A stretch of 64,000 bases of DNA from NCBI RefSeq assembly GCF_026967925.1, contig NZ_JAPVBI010000001.1, positions 996,426 to 1,060,425 on the forward strand. Direction: 5' to 3'. Position 1 is the stretch's first letter. Every line of letters begins with the position of its first letter. The DNA comes from Modestobacter sp. VKM Ac-2985. GTDB lineage: Bacteria; Actinomycetota; Actinomycetes; Mycobacteriales; Geodermatophilaceae. The notes beneath the pieces are model-generated. The model saw only the letters and a program-made list of their open reading frames with translations. It did not search any database and was not told where the DNA came from. The position numbers and the translations under genes are program-made. Shown piece after piece: positions 43,849-51,781 of this stretch.

Positions 43849-46370
43849 GCCTCGGCCGCCGTCAGTCGGGTCCCGGGCGCGTGGTCGACGGGGGCGGCCG
43901 GCAGTGACACCAGCATGGTCAGCCCGCCACCCGGGGTCTCCTCAGCGGTGAGGGTGCCGCCCATCGCCTCGGTCAGGCCGCGGGCGACGGCCAGGCCCAG
44001 GCCGACGCCCTGCCCGGCGGGGGAGTCGCCCAGCCGCTGGAACGGCGCGAACATCCGGTCCCGGTCCCGCGCCGGCACGCCGGGGCCACGGTCGACCACG
44101 CGCACCTCGACCCGGCCGTCGACGCGGGAGACGTCGACCTGCAGGCCGCCGGGCGCGTGGCCGGCGGCGTTCAGCAGCAGGTTGGCCACCACTCGCTCCA
44201 GGAGCCCGGGGTCGGCCAGCGCCGGCGGCACGTCGGTGGCGTCGGGGCGGGTCACCCGCCGCCGCTGGGTGGGGTCCAGCCAGGTGAGCGCCCGGCCGAC
44301 CACCGCGGCGACGTCGACCGGGTCCGCGGCCGGGGTGACCACACCGGCCTGCAGCCGGCTCATGTCCAGCAGGTTGTCGACCAGGCCGGTGAGCCGGTCG
44401 GCCGACTCGTCGACGGTGGCGACCAGCTCGGCGCGGTCCTCCTCGCTCAGCGCGAGCTCCTCGGTGCGCAGCGCGGACGCGGCGGCCTTGATCCCGGCCA
44501 GCGGGGTGCGTAGGTCGTGGCTCACCGCGGCGAGCAGGGCGTTGCGCATGCTGTTGCCCGCGGCGAGCCGGGAGGCCTCCGCGGCCTGGGCGGCGAGCCG
44601 GCCCTGCTGCAGGGCGACGGCGGCCTGCTCGGCGACGGAGACCAGCACCTTCCGGTCACCGGCCGGCAGCGCGCGCCCGCACAGCCGCAGGGTGAGGGTG
44701 TCGGTGACCGCGACGTCGTCGACTTGGTCGTCAGCGCCGGGTTCGCCGCAGGTGCCGACGGTGTGCTCGCGACCCTCGGCGTGCTCCACCATCGTGACCG
44801 CGCGCAGGCCGAACGCCTCTCGGATCTGCTCCAGCAGGCTGGGCAGGGCCCGGTCGCCGGCGAGCACCGAGCGGGACAGCGAGGCGAGCATGGCCGTCTC
44901 GGCGCGGGAGCGGGCCGCTGCGGTGGCCCGGCGGGCGGACCGGTCGACGACGGCGGCCACCGCCACGGCCACGACCACCCCGCCGAACAGCGAGACGACG
45001 TCGTCGACCTGGCTGACCGTGAGCCGGCCGGTGGGGGCGGTGAAGAACCAGTTGGCGACCAGCCCGCCGGCGACGGCGGCGGCCAGTGCGGGCCCCAGCC
45101 CACCGACGATCGCCACCGCCGTGACGAGCAGGACGAAGGCCAGCAGCACGCTGGCCAGCGACAGCGCCGCCTGCGCGGCGATGCAGCCCAGCGCCAGGAC
45201 CGGCACGCCGACCACCGCGAGCAGCCAGCCCAGCCAGCGGCGCCGCGCGGTCAGGGCGCCGTGGCTGCGGGGCAGCCGCCAGCCCTGCGATCCGGCGGCG
45301 GAGTGGGTGACGATGTGCACGTCGATCTCGCCGGAGCCGGCGATCACCCGCCCGCCGATGCCGCCGCGCAGCGCCCGTGCCCACCGGGTGCGGCGGCTGG
45401 TGCCGATGACCAGCTGGGTGGCGTCGACGCCGCGGGCGAACTCCAGCAGCGCGTCGGCGACGTCGTCCCCGACCACCTGGTGGTAGCTGCCGCCCAGGCT
45501 CTCCACCAGGACCCGCTGGGCGCGCAGCGCGCCGGAGGAGGCGCCGGCCAGGCCGTCGCCGGAGAGCACGTGCACGGCGAGCAGCACGCCGTTGCCGCTG
45601 CGCCGGGCCACCCGGGAGGCACGGCGGATCAGCGTCTCGCCCTCTGGGCCGCCGGTGAGGGTGACGACCACCCGCTCGCGGGCCTCCCAGACGTGGTCGA
45701 TGGCGTGGTCGTGCTTGTACGTGCGCAGCCCCTCGTCGACCCGGTCGGCGAGCCACAGCAGCGCCAGCTCCCGCAGCGCGGTCAGGTTGCCGACCCGGAA
45801 CCAGTGGCCCATGGCGGCGTCGACCCGCTCGGCGGGGTAGACGTTGCCGTGCGCCAGGCGGCGGCGCAGTGCCTCGGGGCTCATGTCGACCAGCTCGATC
45901 TGGTCGGCCCGGCGGACCGCCGCGTCGGGCACGGTCTCCTGCTGCGGGACGCCGGTGATCTGCTCGACCACGTCGTTGAGGCTCTCCAGGTGCTGCACGT
46001 TGACTGTGGTGAGCACGCTGATGCCGGCGTCCAGCACCTGCTCGACGTCCTGCCAGCGCTTCTCGTGCCGGCTGCCGGGCACGTTGGTGTGCGCCAGCTC
46101 GTCGATGACGACGACGTCCGGGCGGCGGGCGAGGACGGCGTCGACGTCCAGCTCGTCGAGGGTGACGCCGCGGTGGGTGACCTGGGCGCGGGGGAGCACC
46201 TCCAGCCCGTCGAGGGCGGAGGCGGTGCGCGGCCGGCCGTGCGTCTCGACCAGGCCGACGACGACGTCGCAGCCCCGCTCGCGGCGCCGGTGGGCCTCGC
46301 CGAGCACGGCGAAGGTCTTCCCGACGCCGGGGGCGGCGCCCAGGTAGATGCGCAGCGTGCCGCGGGCCAT
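43845..46370 (-). CDS. kdpD: KdpD sensor histidine kinase
   Basis: An 841-residue sensor. N-terminal KdpD ATP-binding domain (Walker A GAAPGVGKT, then VETHGRPRT), a universal-stress-protein domain (about 240-360), four clustered membrane helices (385-480, DUF4118), a GAF-like region, the HisKA box AAVSHDLRTPLAGIKA and a HATPase domain (NLLLNAAGHAP; DRGPGVP). All expected KdpD parts are present. Start ATG 46370. It senses K+ limitation, possibly also c-di-AMP through its USP domain. Confidence 0.96.
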   Translation of the reverse strand: MARGTLRIYLGAAPGVGKTFAVLGEAHRRRERGCDVVVGLVETHGRPRTASALDGLEVLPRAQVTHRGVTLDELDVDAVLARRPDVVVIDELAHTNVPGSRHEKRWQDVEQVLDAGISVLTTVNVQHLESLNDVVEQITGVPQQETVPDAAVRRADQIELVDMSPEALRRRLAHGNVYPAERVDAAMGHWFRVGNLTALRELALLWLADRVDEGLRTYKHDHAIDHVWEARERVVVTLTGGPEGETLIRRASRVARRSGNGVLLAVHVLSGDGLAGASSGALRAQRVLVESLGGSYHQVVGDDVADALLEFARGVDATQLVIGTSRRTRWARALRGGIGGRVIAGSGEIDVHIVTHSAAGSQGWRLPRSHGALTARRRWLGWLLAVVGVPVLALGCIAAQAALSLASVLLAFVLLVTAVAIVGGLGPALAAAVAGGLVANWFFTAPTGRLTVSQVDDVVSLFGGVVVAVAVAAVVDRSARRATAAARSRAETAMLASLSRSVLAGDRALPSLLEQIREAFGLRAVTMVEHAEGREHTVGTCGEPGADDQVDDVAVTDTLTLRLCGRALPAGDRKVLVSVAEQAAVALQQGRLAAQAAEASRLAAGNSMRNALLAAVSHDLRTPLAGIKAAASALRTEELALSEEDRAELVATVDESADRLTGLVDNLLDMSRLQAGVVTPAADPVDVAAVVGRALTWLDPTQRRRVTRPDATDVPPALADPGLLERVVANLLLNAAGHAPGGLQVDVSRVDGRVEVRVVDRGPGVPARDRDRMFAPFQRLGDSPAGQGVGLGLAVARGLTEAMGGTLTAEETPGGGLTMLVSLPAAPVDHAPGTRLTAAEA

Positions 46371-46414
46371 GCCGCCATGATCACCCCGGGTACCGACAGT
46401 CCGGTGCCGCCGCG

Positions 46415-46441
46415 CGTCAGGATCCCGTCAAGACCACCCCT
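46415..46441. promoter_or_regulatory. KdpE-type direct repeat upstream of kdpD
   Basis: CGTCAGG (46415) and CGTCAAG (46426) are 11 bp apart, followed by ACCACCCCT. The same pair with the same spacing occurs twice upstream of kdpF (49708/49719 and 49741/49752), the last also followed by ACACCCCT. Located 45-71 bases upstream of kdpD, in opposite orientation to it. Confidence 0.65.
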
Positions 46442-46466
46442 GCCGGGTGACCCGGGGTCGGCCGGC

Positions 46467-47222
46467 TCAGCTGGCCTGGCGGTGCGGCCGGCAGGCCAGG
46501 GACCCGTGCCGCAGCCGGCGGCGGGCCAGCAGCGCCCCGACCAGGACGGCGACCGCGGCGGCCGGCACCCAGGCGGCGTCGTCGGCGACCTGCTGCCCGA
46601 GCTCCCGGGACAGCAGGACGACGGTGGTCGCCCACGCGGTGCTGCTGGCGACGACGACCGGCGCCAGCAGCCGCAGCGGCACCCCGCCGCCGCCGGCGAC
46701 GCGGGGCGTCAGCGTCCGGGTGACCGCGGCCCAGTGGGCGGCGGCGAGCACCAGCGCCGTGTGCCCGGGCGACGTGCTGGTCAGCCACGCCTCCGCCTGC
46801 CGCACCGCGGGTTCGACCCGGGTCCGCAATCGGCCCTGCGGTGGGCCGGTCGTCCGGCGGTGGTGGCCGCGCAGCCAGCCGTGCACCGCCCCACCGCCGC
46901 TTGCGGTCGCGGCGACGGCGATGGGCAGCGCCGGGTGCGTGCCGGTGGTCGCCGACCACAGCCCCAGGACGACGAGCGTGGTCGACCCGGGCAGCAGCAC
47001 CCCGGCGATCACCCCGCTCTCCAGGGCCAGGACCAGCGCGGCGACCCCGAGCACCAGCACCGCCGGCCACCCGCCGACCTGGTCGAGCGCGGTGGTCACC
47101 ACGGACGTGCCCGCACCGTCGTCCGCATCTGCTGCCCCCCTGGTCGCCGTCGTCCCGACGGTGGTCGGTGCCGCTGGCGATCGGCTGGGCTCAGCCTGTC
47201 GGGAACCGGTGCCCCGGCACAT
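46467..47222 (-). CDS. DedA-family membrane protein
   Basis: A 251-residue protein with the DedA (SNARE-associated/VTT) core: a re-entrant segment ALESGVIAGVLLPGSTTLV typical of the family, then hydrophobic segments to residue 245, and a basic C-terminus. DedA proteins are involved in membrane-lipid flipping and proton motive force. Start ATG at 47222 (AGGGGGA upstream) gives a 40-residue polar leader before the first helix; a shorter form may be produced. Same strand as kdpDE, 96 bases upstream, so it might be co-transcribed. Confidence 0.85.
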   Translation of the reverse strand: MCRGTGSRQAEPSRSPAAPTTVGTTATRGAADADDGAGTSVVTTALDQVGGWPAVLVLGVAALVLALESGVIAGVLLPGSTTLVVLGLWSATTGTHPALPIAVAATASGGGAVHGWLRGHHRRTTGPPQGRLRTRVEPAVRQAEAWLTSTSPGHTALVLAAAHWAAVTRTLTPRVAGGGGVPLRLLAPVVVASSTAWATTVVLLSRELGQQVADDAAWVPAAAVAVLVGALLARRRLRHGSLACRPHRQAS

Positions 47223-47317
47223 CAGGGATCCCCCTGATCCCTTGACCACGGGGCCCGGCGACGCCACGGTCGACCCTCAGGAGGAGACGCCGTGAGCAGC
47301 AGGTCAGGACCGGTCCG

Positions 47318-47752
47318 ATGAGCCGCGCGAGCGAGGACTCCAACCGGCGGATGCTGCGCGCCCGGGACGCGATGGACCGCTCCTACGCCGAGCCGCTCGA
47401 CGTCCCGGCGCTGGCCCGGATCGCCTTCGTGTCGGAGGCGCACTTCATCCGCACCTTCCGGGCCACGTTCGGCGAGACGCCGCACCGGTACCTGCAGCGG
47501 CGTCGGGTGGAGCGGGCGATGTGGCTGCTGCGCAGCACGGACCGGTCGGTGACCGAGATCTGCATGGCCGTGGGCTTCAGCAGCCTCGGCACGTTCAGCC
47601 GGGTCTTCGCCGAGATCGTGGGGGAGCCGCCGAGCGTCTACCGCCGCCGTGGGCCGCTGGCGCCGGTGCCGTCCTGCTTCGGCATGCGCTGGTTGCGGCC
47701 GAGCACGGACAGCGCAGTTTCGGAGAAGCCCGGGGACGACGCTCGCCCCTAG
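47318..47752 (+). CDS. AraC-family regulator (DNA-binding domain only)
   Basis: A 144-residue protein consisting of a double HTH AraC domain: VPALARIAFVSEAHFIRTFRATFGETPHRYLQRRRVERAMWLLR and VTEICMAVGFSSLGTFSRVFAE, with no N-terminal cupin. Short AraC regulators next to VOC-family genes are common in actinobacteria; the VOC protein begins 10 bases downstream and may be the target or the effector binder. ATG start; no strong Shine-Dalgarno visible. Confidence 0.92.
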   Translation: MSRASEDSNRRMLRARDAMDRSYAEPLDVPALARIAFVSEAHFIRTFRATFGETPHRYLQRRRVERAMWLLRSTDRSVTEICMAVGFSSLGTFSRVFAEIVGEPPSVYRRRGPLAPVPSCFGMRWLRPSTDSAVSEKPGDDARP

Positions 47753-47762
47753 CGTCCTGACC

Positions 47763-48185
47763 ATGTTGAACACCATCACGATCAGTCAGGTCTTCGTCCC
47801 CGACCAGGACGCCGCGCTCGACTTCTACGTCGGCAAGCTCGGCTTCGAGGTGCAGACCGACATGCAGTTCGGCCCGATGCGCTTCCTCACCGTCGCGTTG
47901 CCCACCGACCCCGGGCACGCCGTCCTGCTGGAGCGGCCGGGCCCGCCCGGCTACAGCGAGGAGATCGCCGCCCAGGTGCGTGACCTCATCTCCAAGGGCG
48001 CCGCCGGCGGGCACCTGTTCTTCAGCACCGACGACGCGCACAAGACCCATGCCGAGCTCAAGGAGCGGGGCGTGGAGATCCCCGAGGAGCCGGTCGTGCA
48101 GCCCTACGGCATCGACTTCGGCTTCCGCGACCCGTTCGGCAACCACGTCCGCGTCGCCCAGCTCACCCCGCCGCCGTCCACCTGA
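47763..48185 (+). CDS. VOC (glyoxalase/bleomycin-resistance) family protein
   Basis: A 140-residue paired beta-alpha-beta-beta-beta protein. Opening ITISQVFVPDQDAALDFYVGKLGFEV and closing GIDFGFRDPFGNHVRVAQL are classic VOC signatures, with candidate metal ligands His and Glu positions in each half partly replaced. Enzymatic activity is uncertain; many members bind small molecules. A CCTAGCGT -10-like element ends 7 bases before the ATG, so a leaderless promoter inside the araC 3' end is likely. Confidence 0.9.
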   Translation: MLNTITISQVFVPDQDAALDFYVGKLGFEVQTDMQFGPMRFLTVALPTDPGHAVLLERPGPPGYSEEIAAQVRDLISKGAAGGHLFFSTDDAHKTHAELKERGVEIPEEPVVQPYGIDFGFRDPFGNHVRVAQLTPPPST

Positions 48186-48288
48186 CTCGCCCGCGCGACG
48201 CGGGTGATGGAAAGGCGCTTCGCGCGTGTCGCCCTGGCTGGTGGCACGCGTCGTGCGCGACTCAGCGACGGCAGGCGATCAGATCGAG

Positions 48289-48349
48289 ACCAGTCCGACG
48301 ACTGCCGGCGGAACGCTGTTGCCTCAACGCGGCACGCCGTCGGACTGGT
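48289..48349. repeat. 12-bp inverted repeat in intergenic region
   Basis: Arms ACCAGTCCGACG (48289-48300) and its complement (48338-48349), 37 bases apart, between the convergent VOC and HAAS genes. Could be a terminator or a remnant of inserted DNA. The intergenic region (48186-48358) holds no gene. Confidence 0.4.
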
Positions 48350-48358
48350 TCACGTGCT

Positions 48359-49132
48359 TCAGCCCAAGACCCAGAACACGATCCCCACCGCAAGGTAATA
48401 GGTGGGGACCATCAGGGCCGGCACCAAGGTGATCCAGCCTGATCGCTGGGCTGCCCTGTTCGCTCGCGGCTCAGGGGCGAGAGGGGAGGTGACGAGATCG
48501 TCGGCGGAGTCGCCAGTCAGCTCGCGGTACTCGAGCCAGGACAGGGCGAGCACCACCATGAAGAGCCCGATCGCGATCACTGCCGGTGACACCGGAACAA
48601 CGGTCGCTGACGAGATTCCACTGGCTGCTGCGGCTCCCACACCAGCCGCGGTGACCACGGCGAAGAGGGCGGTGCCCACCACCCAAGGGTGCGCCAACAG
48701 CGGGCGCAGCACTCGAGGCAGGCACAGCAGCGCGGCCGCGACCACGGCGAGACAGCCGAGCTGCACCAGGTTGTAGGTCAGTGGCTCACCACTGGCCCAG
48801 TTCCGGATCGCAGCGGTGCCCACGAGCATGGCCAGCACCTGACCGGCGCCGAGGGCGGCGATGGTCCACACCCCGGACACGCGCTCGGGTGAGCTCTCCG
48901 CATCGATCTCCCGGGCGTAGTCGGTGGGATCACCGAACGCTGCCGATGGGGGTTCACCGGTCTCCGTGCAGTGGCCCTCCACCTCGCCCAGGCGCTCCCC
49001 GATCACCGGGCCGGGGACGTCTCGCAGCCGCAGCTCGAGCACGAACGCGCTGCACCACTCCTGGTGGGCCCGGACGAACGGACGCTCCCAGACCTCCTGC
49101 GGTGCGGCCTGCACGCCGGGGGACTCGCTCAT
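48359..49132 (-). CDS. HAAS-domain membrane protein partnered with PadR
   Basis: A 257-residue protein: N-terminal soluble region of about 100 residues with the HAAS-like pattern (helical, ERLGEVEGHCTETGEPPSAAFGDPTDYAREI) followed by six or so membrane helices. HAAS proteins are encoded with PadR regulators and act in signalling across the membrane. It overlaps the PadR gene by 4 bases (ATGA). Start ATG 49132 has GAGGAG 6 bases upstream. The last residues mark a membrane helix near the stop. Confidence 0.82.
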   Translation of the reverse strand: MSESPGVQAAPQEVWERPFVRAHQEWCSAFVLELRLRDVPGPVIGERLGEVEGHCTETGEPPSAAFGDPTDYAREIDAESSPERVSGVWTIAALGAGQVLAMLVGTAAIRNWASGEPLTYNLVQLGCLAVVAAALLCLPRVLRPLLAHPWVVGTALFAVVTAAGVGAAAASGISSATVVPVSPAVIAIGLFMVVLALSWLEYRELTGDSADDLVTSPLAPEPRANRAAQRSGWITLVPALMVPTYYLAVGIVFWVLG

Positions 49133-49506
49133 GCTGAACTCCTCGAGGAGTGGGTGGAGTGGACAAAGGCGTCGCCGCCCGCGGCAAGGTGGACGCCGAC
49201 CCGGGCCGAGAACGCCTCCCACCGGGTGAGGCCGTGCTCCAGCTCGGCGCGGCCGGCGTCGGTGAGGGTGAAGTACTTGCGCCCCGGACCGGTGCCACCG
49301 GTCCGCCAGTCGACGATGACCAGCTCGTTCTTCTCGAGCCGGGCCAGCAGCGGGTAGAGCGTGCCGCCCTTGATGTCGCCGAAGCCCGCGTCGGCCAGCC
49401 GACCGGCGATGGCATAGCCGTAGGTGGGCCCATCAGCCATGACCCGCAAGACGCACAGCTCGAGGACCCCGCGGAGCCACTCGCTGGGCTGCGGTCCGGT
49501 CGGCAC
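49129..49506 (-). CDS. PadR-family transcriptional regulator
   Basis: A 125-residue winged-helix protein: WLRGVLELCVLRVMADGPTYGYAIAGRL and GTLYPLLARLEKNELV are hallmark PadR sequence, then the wing GPGRKYFTLTDAGR. It is co-translated with a HAAS-domain membrane protein, its likely signalling partner. A palindrome at 49522-49545 just upstream is its probable autoregulatory operator. Confident. Confidence 0.95.
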   Translation of the reverse strand: MPTGPQPSEWLRGVLELCVLRVMADGPTYGYAIAGRLADAGFGDIKGGTLYPLLARLEKNELVIVDWRTGGTGPGRKYFTLTDAGRAELEHGLTRWEAFSARVGVHLAAGGDAFVHSTHSSRSSA

Positions 49507-49521
49507 ACCTTGATAGTCCCT

Positions 49522-49545
49522 CTACTTAGACCGCCTGTCTAGTAG
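49522..49545. promoter_or_regulatory. PadR operator
   Basis: CTAC-T-TAGAC-CGCCT-GTCTA-GTAG: perfect 5-bp arms around a 5-base spacer, extended by CTAC/GTAG with one extra base. Located 16 bases upstream of the PadR start, as expected for autorepression. Confidence 0.6.
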
Positions 49546-49707
49546 CTGCTGTCCGGACTTCCCGGCGTGTCTCAGGCCGGGACCGTCCGCCCGTCCGAAC
49601 GACTTCACGCCAACCGCCTCCCAGACCACGAGCTCGTCATCATCCGCAGCGGCTGTTGCACGCACCCGTTGAGACCGCCGCCATTTCTGTCGCACTCGGG
49701 CGATGTC

Positions 49708-49791
49708 CGTCAGGACGGCGTCAAGGTCGCCACCCCCCGCCGTCAAGGACTCGTCAAGACACCCCTCAGCACCGCTGAGCGCTCCTAGCGT
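49708..49791 (+). promoter_or_regulatory. kdpF promoter region with two pairs of KdpE-type direct repeats
   Basis: Four heptamers CGTCA(A/G)G at 49708, 49719, 49741 and 49752: two pairs, each with 11-bp period, the usual spacing for OmpR-family tandem sites. A TAGCGT -10-like hexamer follows at 49786-49791, about 28 bases after the last heptamer. The rest of 49546-49853 holds no gene. Confidence 0.65.
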
Positions 49792-49853
49792 CGCCGCCCG
49801 GACGTGGACGACGTCAGGTCGTCCACCCGGATGCGGATGAAGGTGCTCTCGAC

Positions 49854-49937
49854 GTGACCGACGTGGTCTACGTGCTCCTGACGCTGGTGGTCTTCGGGCT
49901 GCTCGCGCTGGCGGTGCGGGGGGTGGAACGGCTGTGA
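49854..49937 (+). CDS. Tiny single-helix membrane ORF upstream of kdpF
   Basis: A 27-residue ORF, GTG start, with one membrane helix ([18 protein letters not shown]) and a basic end RGVERL. It overlaps kdpF by 4 bases (GTGA), so it is within the kdp operon and coupled to kdpF. Too short for normal gene calling. Similar short ORFs before kdpF occur in other actinobacteria as I recall, but no function is known to me; a role as an additional Kdp accessory peptide is inference. Confidence 0.6.
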   Translation: MTDVVYVLLTLVVFGLLALAVRGVERL

Positions 49938-50014
49938 CCTGGGTTGCGTTGGCCGTGGCCGCCGGGCTGGTGCTCTACCTGCTCGCGAGCCTGCTGTTCC
50001 CGGAGCGGTTCTGA
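49934..50014 (+). CDS. kdpF: KdpF, small subunit of K+-transporting ATPase
   Basis: A 26-residue peptide with one helix ending LLFPERF, matching the KdpF pattern (single helix, then P-E-R/K-F). KdpF stabilises the KdpFABC complex. Its stop overlaps the kdpA ATG (TGATG). GTG start. Confidence 0.88.
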   Translation: MTWVALAVAAGLVLYLLASLLFPERF

Positions 50015-51723
50015 TGAGCGCCACGGCAGCCGGCTGGCTGCAGGTGGCGCTGCTGGTGATCGCGCTCGTCGCCGTCCACAAGCCGCTGGGCGACTGGATG
50101 GCCCGGGTGTTCACCACCGACGCCACACCCCCTCTGGGGCAGAAATGGCCATTTCTGCCCCAGGGCTCGAGGCACTGGCGGGTCGAGCGGCTGGTCTACC
50201 GGGCCGTGGGGGTGGACGCCGACGCCGAGCAGCGGTGGCCGGTCTACCTGCGCAGCGTGCTGGCCTTCTCGCTGGTGTCGGTGCTCTTCCTCTACCTGCT
50301 CCAGCGCGTGCAGCAGTGGCTGCCGCTGGAGAACGACATGGCCGCGGTGGAGCCGGGCTCGGCCTGGAACACCGCGATCAGCTTCGTGACCAACACGAAC
50401 TGGCAGGGCTACAGCGGCGAGTCGACGATGGGCCACCTGGTCCAGATGGCCGGGCTCGCGGTGCAGAACTTCGTCTCCGCCGCCGTCGGCATCGCGGTGG
50501 CGATCGCGCTGGTGCGCGGCTTCGCCCGCAGCGGCACCGACCGGCTGGGCAACTTCTGGGTCGACGTGACCCGGGCGATCACCCGGGTGCTGCTGCCGTT
50601 GGCCACGGTCGCCGCCGTCGTCCTGGTGCTCGGTGGCGTGGTGCAGAACCTGTCGTCGGGCACCGACGCGACGACGTTGGCCGGGGCGACCCAATTCCTG
50701 CCCGGCGGGCCGGTCGCCTCGCAGGAGGCGATCAAGGAGCTGGGCACCAACGGCGGTGGCTTCTACAACGCCAACTCCGCGCACCCCTTCGAGGGCCCGA
50801 GCGCCTGGATCTCGCTGTTCCAGGTGTTCCTGCTGCTGGTCATCCCGTTCTCGCTGCCGCGCACCTTCGGCCGGATGGTCGGTGACCGCAAGCAGGGCTA
50901 CGCGATCGTCGGCGTGATGGCCGGCCTGGCCGCCGCGTCGCTGGCGCTGACCAGCTGGGCGCAGGCCCGGGCCGGGGGAGCGGCGCTGCAGCTCGCGGGG
51001 GCCGCGACCGAGGGCCAGGAGGTCCGCTTCGGCGGGCCGCTCTCGGCACTCTTCGGGACGGCGACGACGCTGACCTCGACCGGCGCGGTCAACTCGATGC
51101 ACGACAGCTACACGCCCACCGGCGGCCTGCTGGTGATGGCGAACATGATGCTCGGCGAGGTCGCGCCCGGCGGGGTCGGCTCCGGGCTCTACGGGATGCT
51201 CGTGCTCGCCGTCGTCGCAGTCTTCGTCGCCGGGCTGATGGTCGGGCGCACCCCGGAGTACCTGGGCAAGAAGCTCGGCCGCCGGGAGATGACGCTGGCG
51301 TCGCTGTACGTGCTGGTCACCCCGGTGCTCGTGCTCACCGGGACGGCGGTCGCCGTCGCCACCGACAGCGGGCTCGGCTCGCTGCTGAACAGCGGGTCGC
51401 ACGGGCTGAGCGAGGTGCTCTACGCCTTCACGTCGGCGTCGAACAACAACGGCTCGGCGTTCGCCGGGCTGAGCGCGAACACGCCCTTCTACAACACCGC
51501 GCTGGGCCTGTCGATGGCCTTCGGCCGCTTCCTGCCCATCGTGCTGGTGGTCGCGCTGGCCGGCCGGCTTGCCGCACAGGGCAGGGCGCCGGTGACCGCC
51601 GGGACGTTGCCCACCCACCAGCCGCTGTTCGTCGGCCTGCTGGGCGCCGTCGTCCTGGTCGTCGTCGGCCTCACGTACTTCCCGGCGCTCGCCCTTGGCC
51701 CCCTCGCCGAGGCCCTCGCATGA
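50014..51723 (+). CDS. kdpA: KdpA, K+-binding channel subunit
   Basis: A 569-residue, ten-helix protein of the Trk/Ktr channel superfamily. Filter-region motifs include [31 protein letters not shown] and [12 protein letters not shown], as in KdpA of E. coli (557 residues). It binds K+ on the outside and passes it to KdpB. A 30-bp perfect palindrome (50134-50163) lies in frame within the coding sequence, encoding [10 protein letters not shown], between the first helix and [13 protein letters not shown]. Coupled to kdpF. Confidence 0.97.
   Translation: MSATAAGWLQVALLVIALVAVHKPLGDWMARVFTTDATPPLGQKWPFLPQGSRHWRVERLVYRAVGVDADAEQRWPVYLRSVLAFSLVSVLFLYLLQRVQQWLPLENDMAAVEPGSAWNTAISFVTNTNWQGYSGESTMGHLVQMAGLAVQNFVSAAVGIAVAIALVRGFARSGTDRLGNFWVDVTRAITRVLLPLATVAAVVLVLGGVVQNLSSGTDATTLAGATQFLPGGPVASQEAIKELGTNGGGFYNANSAHPFEGPSAWISLFQVFLLLVIPFSLPRTFGRMVGDRKQGYAIVGVMAGLAAASLALTSWAQARAGGAALQLAGAATEGQEVRFGGPLSALFGTATTLTSTGAVNSMHDSYTPTGGLLVMANMMLGEVAPGGVGSGLYGMLVLAVVAVFVAGLMVGRTPEYLGKKLGRREMTLASLYVLVTPVLVLTGTAVAVATDSGLGSLLNSGSHGLSEVLYAFTSASNNNGSAFAGLSANTPFYNTALGLSMAFGRFLPIVLVVALAGRLAAQGRAPVTAGTLPTHQPLFVGLLGAVVLVVVGLTYFPALALGPLAEALA
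50134..50163. repeat. 30-bp palindrome inside kdpA
   Basis: A perfect 30-bp palindrome (CTGGGGCAGAAATGG and its complement). The core 24 bp recurs exactly between kdpA and kdpB (51736-51759). It adds a short in-frame insertion to KdpA. Confidence 0.88.
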
Positions 51724-51735
51724 CCGCCACCCCTA

Positions 51736-51759
51736 GGGCAGAAATGGCCATTTCTGCCC
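51736..51759. repeat. 24-bp palindrome between kdpA and kdpB
   Basis: Exact core of the palindrome found in kdpA (GGGCAGAAATGG and its complement), in the 58-base kdpA-kdpB gap. Either DNA strand reads QKWPFLP when translated. Confidence 0.88.
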
Positions 51760-51781
51760 CCCTGACGACTGAAGGACTGTC

